From Arthrobacter cavernae (lineage in GTDB: Bacteria; Actinomycetota; Actinomycetes; Actinomycetales; Micrococcaceae), in the NCBI RefSeq assembly GCF_017368795.1, contig NZ_JAFNLL010000002.1, positions 62,001-126,000 of the forward strand: DNA of 64,000 bases, written 5' to 3'. Position 1 is the stretch's first letter. Each line of letters begins with the position of its first letter. Positions 27,412-34,864 of the stretch are shown piece by piece. A program made the translations under genes and the position numbers. The notes under the pieces were generated by a model. It worked only from the letters and a program-made list of their open reading frames with translations. It did not search any database and was not told the DNA's origin.

Positions 27412-29157
27412 ATGACGTCGAACGGTGCCGCATTCGAGCAACTGATCATCGAAGCCCGCGAGTGGGCTTCCCAGGACCCGGATCCGGCCAACGCGGCTGC
27501 CCTTGTTGAACTTGCCGATCTGGCCGCCGCGGGCGACCCGGCCGCCGGGCAGCAGCTGGCCGACAGCTTCAGCGGAACACTGCAGTTCGGCACGGCAGGG
27601 CTCCGTGCGGCCTTGGGCCCGGGCCCGAACCGAATGAACCGTGTGGTGGTCCGCCGTGCGGCGGCCGGACTGGCGGCTTTCTTGAACGACGCCTTGGCCG
27701 CGGCGGCCCCGGGGACCCGGCCACGCGCCGTCGTCGGCTTCGACGCCCGGCACAATTCCGACATCTTTGCGCTGGAAACGGCGGCGATCTTCGCGGCGGC
27801 CGGCATTGATACGTTCCTGATGCCATCGGCACTGCCGACTCCCCTGCTGGCCTACGCCGTGCGGGCCCTGGACTGCGACGGCGGGGTCATGGTCACGGCC
27901 AGCCACAACCCGCCGCAGGACAACGGCTACAAGGTGTACCTGGGCCGGCACGCCGTGGAGGAAAGCGGACGCGGCGCGCAGATCGTGGCCCCGTACGACG
28001 CCAAGATCGCTGCGAAGATCGACGCCGTGGGTGCCCTGGACACGGTCGTGCTGGCGGCCGATGGCTGGACCGTGCTGCCCGGCTCGATCGCCACGGACTA
28101 TGAGGCCGCCATGTCCGGCCTCGCGGACACCGCGAATTTCCCGGCCCGGGAGCTGAAGATCGTGCTCACGCCCATGCACGGCGTGGGCGGTGCGACGGCG
28201 GTGTCCGTACTGAACGCCGCCGGCTTCACGGACGTAACCCTGGTGGAGGAACAGGCCCGCCCGGACCCTGACTTCCCCACGGTGCCGTTCCCCAATCCCG
28301 AGGAACCGGGTGCCCTGGACCTTGCGCTGGCCGCAGCGGACCGCTTCGACGCGGACATTGTGCTGGCCAACGACCCCGACGCCGACCGTGCGGCGGTTGC
28401 GGCCAAGGACCCGGACAGCGGGGCGTGGCGGATGCTGCGCGGCGATGAGGTGGGCGCCCTGCTGGGTGCGCATGTGGTGGCCCGGCTGGCCTCGGAACAC
28501 GCTGGGGACGCAGCAGGGGGCGTGTTCGCCAACTCGATCGTGTCCTCGCGGCTGTTGGCCCGCGTCGCGGCCGCGGCAGGCTTCGCCCACGAGGAAACCC
28601 TCACAGGCTTCAAATGGATTTCCCGGGTCCCCGGCCTGGTGTACGGCTACGAGGAAGCCCTGGGCTACTGCGTAGCCCCCGGACTGGTGCGGGACAAGGA
28701 CGGCATCTCGGCCGCGGTCCTCATCGCAGAGCTCGCCGCCGCGGCCAAGGCCGAAGGAAAGACCATCTTCGACACCCTGGACGAGCTGTACCTGGTGCAC
28801 GGGCTGCACGCGAGTGACCAGCTCAGCATCCGGGTGGCCGACCTGGGCCTGCTGGACGCCATGATGAACCGGCTCCGCGTCAGACCGCCCGAGGCGTTCG
28901 CCGGCTCCGCCGTCGAGACCTTCACGGACCTCGCCCAAGGCAGCGCGCAACTGCCGCCCACGGACGGGCTGCTCTACATCACCCGGGACCAGAGCCGGGT
29001 CATCATCCGCCCCAGCGGAACCGAACCCAAACTCAAGTGCTACCTGGAAGTCATCCAGGCAGTGGGCTCCGCGGCCGAACTACCCCAGGCACGCCAAGCC
29101 GCCCGCGCCGCTCTGGACCACGTCCTGGACGACGTCCGCGAGGCACTGGGCCTCTAG
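27412..29157 (+). CDS. pmmB: phospho-sugar mutase (phosphomannomutase/phosphoglucomutase type)
   Basis: Interconverts 1- and 6- (or 5-) phosphates of hexoses or pentoses through a phosphoserine; 581 aa. The active-site loop VTASHNPPQDNGYK carries the phosphoserine S164, the metal-binding loop NDPDADR is near 320, the sugar-binding segment GFKWISRVPG follows, and the C-terminal phosphate-binding RPSGTEPKLKCY is intact. The length matches the long PgcA/PmmB subgroup, some of which act on ribose-1-phosphate or glucose-1-phosphate. A pentose substrate would fit the nearby nucleoside phosphorylase, by inference. Confidence 0.9.
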   Translation: MTSNGAAFEQLIIEAREWASQDPDPANAAALVELADLAAAGDPAAGQQLADSFSGTLQFGTAGLRAALGPGPNRMNRVVVRRAAAGLAAFLNDALAAAAPGTRPRAVVGFDARHNSDIFALETAAIFAAAGIDTFLMPSALPTPLLAYAVRALDCDGGVMVTASHNPPQDNGYKVYLGRHAVEESGRGAQIVAPYDAKIAAKIDAVGALDTVVLAADGWTVLPGSIATDYEAAMSGLADTANFPARELKIVLTPMHGVGGATAVSVLNAAGFTDVTLVEEQARPDPDFPTVPFPNPEEPGALDLALAAADRFDADIVLANDPDADRAAVAAKDPDSGAWRMLRGDEVGALLGAHVVARLASEHAGDAAGGVFANSIVSSRLLARVAAAAGFAHEETLTGFKWISRVPGLVYGYEEALGYCVAPGLVRDKDGISAAVLIAELAAAAKAEGKTIFDTLDELYLVHGLHASDQLSIRVADLGLLDAMMNRLRVRPPEAFAGSAVETFTDLAQGSAQLPPTDGLLYITRDQSRVIIRPSGTEPKLKCYLEVIQAVGSAAELPQARQAARAALDHVLDDVREALGL

Positions 29158-29212
29158 AAAACCGGGCCTCTAGAAACCGGTCCTCCGGAAGAGGGTAGGC
29201 CGGAGGTACCGC

Positions 29213-29593
29213 CTACAGTTCGACTTCGAGGTACCCGTCAACCAGGCGGGTGCTAAACGTGGCCAAGGCCAGCTCAGGGTTGGTGAAGCATTCGCCCGTC
29301 TTGAGGTCGTAGACCTCTTTGTGGAGCGGCGAGGCAATGGTGGGCCGGTTCCCGCGGGAACCGATGATGCCGCGTGCCATGACATTGGCCAGGGTGGCCG
29401 GGTCCTGCTGTGCGACGGCGTACACCTCGTCCAGGGCGGTGCGGAACAGCGCCACCTGGCGGCCCTCGATCAACGCGGCTTCGCCCCAGGCAAGCTCAAG
29501 CTCATCCACCGGGCACACCCGGTGCCAGCCGGCAGCGGCCGCCTCAGTCAGTTCGTCACGCCGCTCTTCAACACGGTCCAGAATTACGGTCAT
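29213..29593 (-). CDS. nirD: nitrite reductase (NAD(P)H) small subunit
   Basis: A 126-aa Rieske-fold subunit that partners NirB in reducing nitrite to ammonium. The segment DPATLANVMARGIIGSRGN followed by PTIASPLHKEVYDLKTGECF is the NirD signature; the Rieske Cys/His cluster ligands are absent, as usual for NirD. It faces away from nirB instead of following it, sharing the 280-bp control region that contains the GlnR-like array. Confidence 0.9.
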   Translation of the reverse strand: MTVILDRVEERRDELTEAAAAGWHRVCPVDELELAWGEAALIEGRQVALFRTALDEVYAVAQQDPATLANVMARGIIGSRGNRPTIASPLHKEVYDLKTGECFTNPELALATFSTRLVDGYLEVEL

Positions 29594-29767
29594 TTCAGCC
29601 CCTCTCGCAGTGCCTGGGTGCGGCGCTTCCGCCGGTACTTCCCAGGCCGGGCCGCGCTTACGGCCACAGCTCCACGCTAAAACCCGGGTGTTTCAGCGGC
29701 GCTCCCCAATTGTGTCGGCGGCGTAAAAGAGACCTCACGGAACCGGAAATGTGTTCGTGATGCAGAA

Positions 29768-29805
29768 GTTAAGACCACGAAACAAAGGGGAAACTGAAGC
29801 GAAAC
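29768..29805 (+). promoter_or_regulatory. GlnR-like box in the nirD-nirB divergent region
   Basis: GTTAA (29768), GAAAC (29779), GAAAC (29790), GAAAC (29801): four pentamers at exact 11-bp steps with 6-nt spacers, the geometry of the actinobacterial GlnR consensus gTnAC-n6-GaAAC. In Streptomyces GlnR activates nirB under nitrogen limitation. The array ends 68 nt before the nirB start and could serve both genes. Confidence 0.6.
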
Positions 29806-29831
29806 TGCGGCTCCCTAGGCTGGATCCATAA

Positions 29832-29853
29832 GTTGCAGAGCTCCTTCTGCAAC
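29832..29853 (+). promoter_or_regulatory. small hairpin in the nirB leader
   Basis: GTTGCAG (29832-29838) pairs with CTGCAAC (29847-29853) around an 8-nt loop, 20 nt before the nirB start and just upstream of GAAAGG. It could affect translation; no known RNA class is recognised. Confidence 0.3.
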
Positions 29854-29873
29854 AACTTGCGAAAGGCCCACCC

Positions 29874-32507
29874 GTGACCGGACACACTTCAAGCATCGAG
29901 AACCCGCGCCGCATCGTTGTCGCCGGAGGCGGCCCCGCTGCCCACCGATTCGCCGACGCCATGCATACCCGTGGACTCGAAGGCTGGCAGGTCACGGTAC
30001 TGACGGAGGAAGCACACCTTCCCTACGACCGCGTGGCGCTGAGCAAGGCACTCACCGAAACAGACGTGGACCTCACCCTGGGCAACGCGTCCATGTGGGA
30101 GCACGAGGCCCTGGACCTGCGGACCGGCGAGCGCGCCGTGAAGATCTGCACCGTTTCCCAAACGGTCACCACTGCGGCCGGCAACAGCTACGAATACGAC
30201 GAACTGGTGGTCGCCACCGGTTCCGACGCCGCCCGCCTCCCCATCCCGGGAGCCGAGCACACCCACGTTTACCGCACGCTGGAGGACGTCTGGGCCATCA
30301 ACAAGGCCATCGCCGAGCTGACGGAAAAGCTGGGCCGCAAGGTCAACGCCGTCACCATCGGCGGCGGCCTCCTGGGCCTCGAATCCGCAGCCGGCACCGA
30401 GCAGCTCGGCGCCACTCCCATTGTCATCAACGGCTCGCCGTGGCTCATGAACACCCAGCTGGACGAGGGCGCGGGCCAGGCCCTGGGCCGCCTGATCGAA
30501 GCCAAGGGCTTCGAAGTGCACGGTGGCGTCTTCCCGTCCGAGGTTGTAACGGACGACGACGGCCAGGTCACCGGCGTCCTCATGGCCGACGGCCGCACCA
30601 TCGCCGCCGACATTGTGATCGTGGCCATCGGCGTGAAGCCGCGTGACGAACTCTTCCGCGCGGTAGAGGGCGAAGAGCAGCTGTTCGGCCTCGGCCCCCG
30701 CGGCGGTGTGGTCATCGACGATTCCTGCGCCACCGAGGTTCCCGGCATCTGGGCCATCGGCGAGGTCGCCAACTTCGAGGGCATGTGCCTGGGCCTCGTG
30801 GCCCCGGCCAACACCATGGCCGAGATCGTGGCGGATCGCCTCCACGGCGGAGAAGCCACCTTCCCCGGCTTCGACACCGCCACCAAACTCAAGCTCTCCG
30901 GCGTGGACGTGGCCAGCTTCGGCGACGCCTTCGCCAGGACCGAGCACTCCCTCGAAATCGTCTACGCGGACCCCGCGCGCGGCGTGTACCAGAAGATCGT
31001 CACCACCGACGACGCCAAGACCCTCCTGGGCGGCATCTTCGTGGGCGACGCCTCCCCTTACATGAGCCTGCGCCCCTTGCTGGGCCGCGAGCTGTCCGCC
31101 GAACCGGGTGCCTACCTCACGGCGGCCGGCGGCGGCGACGCCCCGGACACCGAACTCCCGGACGACGCCATCCTGTGCTCCTGCAACAACGTGACCGCCG
31201 GAACCATCCGCGACACCGTCAACGGCTGCGGCGCCTGCGACGGCAACGCCCCCGTCCAGGAACTCGGTGAGCTCAAGGGCTGCACCCGCGCCGGAACCAG
31301 CTGTGGATCCTGCGTGCCGATGCTCAAGAAGCTCCTGGAAACCGAACTGACCAAGTCCGGCGTCGAGGTCTCCAAGGCCCTGTGCGAGCACATCGAACTC
31401 TCCCGCCAGGAACTGTTCGACGCCATCCGTGTCCTGGAACTGACCTCCTTCGAGGAGATCATGGCCAAGTACGGCACCGGCGCCGGCTGCGACATCTGCA
31501 AGCCCACCATCGCCAACATCCTGGCCAGCCAGAACAGCGCCTACGTGCTGGACGCCGGCCGCGGCACCCTGCAGGACACCAACGACCGCGCCCTGGCCAA
31601 CATGCAGAAGGACGGCACCTACTCGGTGGTCCCGCGCATCGCCGGCGGCGAGATCACCCCCAAGGGCCTTGGCGTCATCGCCGCCGTTGCCGAGAAATAC
31701 AACCTCTACACCAAGATCACCGGCGGCCAGCGCATCGACATGTTCGGTGCCCGGCTGGAGCAGCTGCCGGAAATCTGGAAGGAACTGGTGGACGCTGGCT
31801 TCGAATCCGGCCAGGCCTACGGCAAGAGCCTGCGCACGGTGAAGTCCTGCGTCGGCTCCACCTGGTGCCGCTTCGGCGTCCAGGACTCGGTGGCCATGGC
31901 CATCGCCCTGGAACTGCGCTACCGCGGCCTGCGCAGCCCGCACAAGCTCAAGATGGGCGTGTCCGGCTGTGCCCGTGAATGCGCCGAGGCCCGCGGCAAG
32001 GACGTGGGCGTGATCGCCACGGCCGACGGCTGGAACCTTTACGTGGGCGGCAACGGCGGTGCCACCCCGGCCCACGCCCAGCTCCTCGCCAAGGACCTGG
32101 ACGACGAGACGCTGATCAAGTACATCGACCGCTACTTCATGTACTACATCCGCACCGCCGACCGCCTGCAGCGCACCGCGCGCTGGCAGGAAGAGCTCGA
32201 CGGCGGCATCAAGCACGTCGAGGACGTGGTGGTCAAGGACACGCTGGGCATCGCCGAGGAGCTCGAAGCGGCCATGGCCAAGCACGTGGACACCTACGTG
32301 GACGAATGGGCCGACACCCTCAAGGACCCCGAGCGCCTGCGCCGCTTCCGTTCCTTCGTCAACGCACCCGACCAGAAGGACGACTCCATCACCTTCGTCT
32401 CCGACGAGCGCGGCCAGATGCGCCCGGCGACCAACGAGGAAAAGGGCGGTGTGCTCATCGCCTCCACCATCCCGGTCCGCAGCGCGGCCGCCGGCGTAGA
32501 GAACTAG
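29874..32507 (+). CDS. nirB: nitrite reductase (NAD(P)H) large subunit
   Basis: A six-electron siroheme enzyme reducing nitrite to ammonium; 877 aa, full length, GTG start. Domains in order: FAD/NAD(P)H reductase (IVVAGGGPAAHRFAD; IGGGLLGLESAAGTEQL), BFD-like [2Fe-2S] with C435/C437 and C477/C480, then the two nitrite/sulfite reductase repeats. Siroheme/[4Fe-4S] ligands are C659 and C665 (CVGSTWC) and C699 and C703 (CAREC). It is followed after 8 nt by cobA, which makes the siroheme precursor. A GlnR-like array precedes it. Confidence 0.95.
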   Translation: MTGHTSSIENPRRIVVAGGGPAAHRFADAMHTRGLEGWQVTVLTEEAHLPYDRVALSKALTETDVDLTLGNASMWEHEALDLRTGERAVKICTVSQTVTTAAGNSYEYDELVVATGSDAARLPIPGAEHTHVYRTLEDVWAINKAIAELTEKLGRKVNAVTIGGGLLGLESAAGTEQLGATPIVINGSPWLMNTQLDEGAGQALGRLIEAKGFEVHGGVFPSEVVTDDDGQVTGVLMADGRTIAADIVIVAIGVKPRDELFRAVEGEEQLFGLGPRGGVVIDDSCATEVPGIWAIGEVANFEGMCLGLVAPANTMAEIVADRLHGGEATFPGFDTATKLKLSGVDVASFGDAFARTEHSLEIVYADPARGVYQKIVTTDDAKTLLGGIFVGDASPYMSLRPLLGRELSAEPGAYLTAAGGGDAPDTELPDDAILCSCNNVTAGTIRDTVNGCGACDGNAPVQELGELKGCTRAGTSCGSCVPMLKKLLETELTKSGVEVSKALCEHIELSRQELFDAIRVLELTSFEEIMAKYGTGAGCDICKPTIANILASQNSAYVLDAGRGTLQDTNDRALANMQKDGTYSVVPRIAGGEITPKGLGVIAAVAEKYNLYTKITGGQRIDMFGARLEQLPEIWKELVDAGFESGQAYGKSLRTVKSCVGSTWCRFGVQDSVAMAIALELRYRGLRSPHKLKMGVSGCARECAEARGKDVGVIATADGWNLYVGGNGGATPAHAQLLAKDLDDETLIKYIDRYFMYYIRTADRLQRTARWQEELDGGIKHVEDVVVKDTLGIAEELEAAMAKHVDTYVDEWADTLKDPERLRRFRSFVNAPDQKDDSITFVSDERGQMRPATNEEKGGVLIASTIPVRSAAAGVEN

Positions 32508-32515
32508 GGGCAACC

Positions 32516-33550
32516 ATGCAGCTCACCATCGACCTCACCGGCCGCGAAGTCCTGGTCACCGGTTCGGCCACGGCAGCCCGCCAGGCCGTCCGCCGTTACG
32601 AGGCCGCCGGCGCGGTGGTCTACCGGCTGAGCACCCCTGACGGTGCCCCGGGCGACGGCCACCTCCCCGAGCGCCCCTTCCTGGTGGCAATGGTCGACGA
32701 CGGCGAGCCCGGCTGGGAGCCGCTGCTGCAGCGCTGCCTCACGGCCGGGATCCCGGTCAGCACCGAACCGGCACCGGGACCCGAAGGACACGTCACCCTG
32801 GTGGGCGGCGGGCCCGGCGCCCTGGACCTGCTCACCGTGGGTGCGGTCAACGCCCTGCGGGATGCCGACGTCGTGTTCTACGACCGGCTGGCCCCCTACC
32901 AGCTGCTGGCATCCCTGAGCTCGGCGGAGCTGGTGGACGTCGGAAAGAAGCCGGGCCACCACAAGGTGACCCAGCGCGACATCGAACAGCTCATGGTGGA
33001 CAGTGCCCTGGCCGGCAAGAACGTGGTCCGCCTCAAGGGCGGCGATCCCTACGTCTTCGGCCGCGGCGGCGAAGAAGTGGCAGCCTGCGTGGCCGCCGGC
33101 GTCCCGGTCCGCGTGATCTCCGGCGTCACAAGTGCCATCTCCGTTCCGGCGGCGGCAGGCATCCCCGTCACGCACCGCGAGGTCAGCCACATGTTCACCG
33201 TGGTCTCCGGCCACGCACCGCTCACGGACAAGGAGCACACCCACCTGGCCGGGCTCGGCGGCACCATCGTGGTGCTCATGGGCATCGGAACCCTGCCCCA
33301 GCTGGCGGCCGGGCTGCGCCGCGCCGGCATGAAGGCAGACATGCCGATGGCCGTCGTCGAACGCGGCTACCGCCCCGGCCAGCGCACCACCATTGCCGAG
33401 CTCGGCACCATCGAAACGGCAGCCTCCGGCTGCAGCAACCCGGCCGTCTTGGTCATCGGCGAGGTGGTCCGGGTGGCTGAAGCCAACCGGAATCATGCCG
33501 GTGCCTCCGCTGAACTGAGCCGGCTCGCGGCTTCGCTTCTTGAAGCCTGA
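32516..33550 (+). CDS. cobA: uroporphyrinogen-III C-methyltransferase
   Basis: Methylates uroporphyrinogen III twice with SAM to precorrin-2, the route to the siroheme needed by NirB. It is 344 aa. Residues 1-90 are a degenerate siroheme-synthase-like (CysG N-terminal) domain: VLVTGSATAARQAV lacks a convincing NAD glycine motif, so oxidase/ferrochelatase activity is doubtful. The SUMT domain (about 92-330) is intact: VTLVGGGPGALDLLT, VFYDRLAP, VRLKGGDPYVFGRGGEE and VISGVTSAISVPA. It lies in the nirB operon, 8 nt after the nirB stop. Confidence 0.9.
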   Translation: MQLTIDLTGREVLVTGSATAARQAVRRYEAAGAVVYRLSTPDGAPGDGHLPERPFLVAMVDDGEPGWEPLLQRCLTAGIPVSTEPAPGPEGHVTLVGGGPGALDLLTVGAVNALRDADVVFYDRLAPYQLLASLSSAELVDVGKKPGHHKVTQRDIEQLMVDSALAGKNVVRLKGGDPYVFGRGGEEVAACVAAGVPVRVISGVTSAISVPAAAGIPVTHREVSHMFTVVSGHAPLTDKEHTHLAGLGGTIVVLMGIGTLPQLAAGLRRAGMKADMPMAVVERGYRPGQRTTIAELGTIETAASGCSNPAVLVIGEVVRVAEANRNHAGASAELSRLAASLLEA

Positions 33551-33560
33551 AGGAAACCCC

Positions 33561-34736
33561 ATGAGTGCACTGAACACCCTTGAATCGCCCGATACCGTCA
33601 GTCCCCTCGATACCGTCCGTCCGGCCGCGCTGCCGGATCCGTCCGACGCACCCCTGGACGGCTTCCGCATCGGCGTCACCTCGCACCGCCGCTCCCGGGA
33701 CCTCATCGAGGCCCTCGAGCGCCGCGGCGCCACGGTGCTGCACGCCCCTGCGCTGAAGATCGCCCCGGTGCAGGAGGACGAGTCGCTCATCCAGGACACG
33801 CGTGCCATCATCGACGCCCGCCCGGACATCTGCATCGCCACCACCGCCTACGGGATGCGCCGCTGGTGCGAAGCCGCCGACTCCTTCGGCATCGGCGAAC
33901 AGCTGCTCGAAACGCTGTCCGCCTGCCGCATGTTCGTCCGGGGACCCAAGGCCCGCGGCGCGGTCCGCGCGGCCGGCCTGGCCGACGTCGGGATCAGCAG
34001 TGACGAAACCACCGCCACCCTGGTGGACATGCTGCTCGCTGAAGGCGTCCGCGGCAAGACCGTTGCCGTGCAGCTGCATGGCTACACCGATGTGCGCCAG
34101 CTGGAGCGGCTGCGCATGTCCGGCGCCACGGTCCTGACCGTGACCCCGTACCGCTGGGTCAAGCCCGACGGCGCGGACAAGCTGCCGAGGCTGATCGAGG
34201 CCGCCTGCAGCGGCAACCTGGATGTGCTCACGTTCACCAGCGCCCCCGCGGTGGACGCCGTATGGAGCACCGCCCACGAGATGGGACTCTACAAGCAGCT
34301 GATCGAAAGCCTGCAGGGTCCCGTGACGGTTGCCGCCGTCGGGCCCGTGACGGCCCAGCCGCTCATCGACGCCGGCCTCTCGCCCCTGATCCCGGAGCGT
34401 TTCCGGATGGGTGCCCTCATCCGCCTCGTCACCGAGCACCTCGCCCTGAACCACGTGCGCCGGCTGGAGACCAGCACGGGCCACATCGAACTGCGCGGCC
34501 GCTGCCTGCGGATCGACGGCGAGGTGGTGGAGCTGGCACCGGCCCCCCTGCTGCTCCTGCGCGCCCTCCTCGGAGCCGGAGGCGCCGTGCTGTCCCGCGA
34601 GGCGTTGTCGGATCTGCTGGAGCTTCGCGGCTCCGTCCATGCCCTGGACATGACCGTCAGCCGGCTGCGTTCCGCCCTGCCGGACGGCAAGCTGGTCGAA
34701 ACGGTAGTGAAGCGCGGGTACCGGCTCCGCGTCTGA
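33561..34736 (+). CDS. hemD: uroporphyrinogen-III synthase fused to a winged-helix DNA-binding domain
   Basis: A 391-aa two-domain protein. The N-terminal HemD domain (about 30-280) starts FRIGVTSHRRSRDLIEALE and has FTSAPAVDAVWSTA and VAAVGPVTAQPLIDAGL; it would cyclise hydroxymethylbilane or act as a ligand sensor. The C-terminal 83 residues (309-391) are an OmpR/PhoB-type winged helix (ALDMTVSRLRSALPDG, VKRGYRLRV). This fusion is known in actinobacteria, for example Rv0260c, next to nitrite assimilation genes. It probably links tetrapyrrole status to transcription. The start was set at ATG 33561, 10 nt after cobA. Confidence 0.85.
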   Translation: MSALNTLESPDTVSPLDTVRPAALPDPSDAPLDGFRIGVTSHRRSRDLIEALERRGATVLHAPALKIAPVQEDESLIQDTRAIIDARPDICIATTAYGMRRWCEAADSFGIGEQLLETLSACRMFVRGPKARGAVRAAGLADVGISSDETTATLVDMLLAEGVRGKTVAVQLHGYTDVRQLERLRMSGATVLTVTPYRWVKPDGADKLPRLIEAACSGNLDVLTFTSAPAVDAVWSTAHEMGLYKQLIESLQGPVTVAAVGPVTAQPLIDAGLSPLIPERFRMGALIRLVTEHLALNHVRRLETSTGHIELRGRCLRIDGEVVELAPAPLLLLRALLGAGGAVLSREALSDLLELRGSVHALDMTVSRLRSALPDGKLVETVVKRGYRLRV

Positions 34737-34827
34737 GACTTACGGCGGGAGAGCGCTCAGCCTTCCCATAGCCTTTCCTGCCGGGAATTACTCCAAGTCA
34801 TGGACAGATTCCAGGCCCGGTGGGAAC

Positions 34828-34840
34828 ATAGCGCTATATT
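34828..34840 (+). promoter_or_regulatory. possible promoter element of the GMC-patatin operon
   Basis: A perfect 10-bp palindrome ATAGCGCTAT (34828-34837) overlaps the -10-like TATATT (34835-34840), 24 nt before the ATG. A ribosome binding site, AGAGGAAC, follows at about 34853. No good -35 is visible. The palindrome could be an operator; it is short and could be chance. Confidence 0.35.
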
Positions 34841-34864
34841 TGCTCTTCCTCGAGAGGAACGGCC

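Noticed and set aside
29889..32513. Minus-strand open frame of 874 codons opposite nirB
   Set aside because: Exact antisense shadow of nirB, with Gly/Asp/His-rich meaningless sequence.
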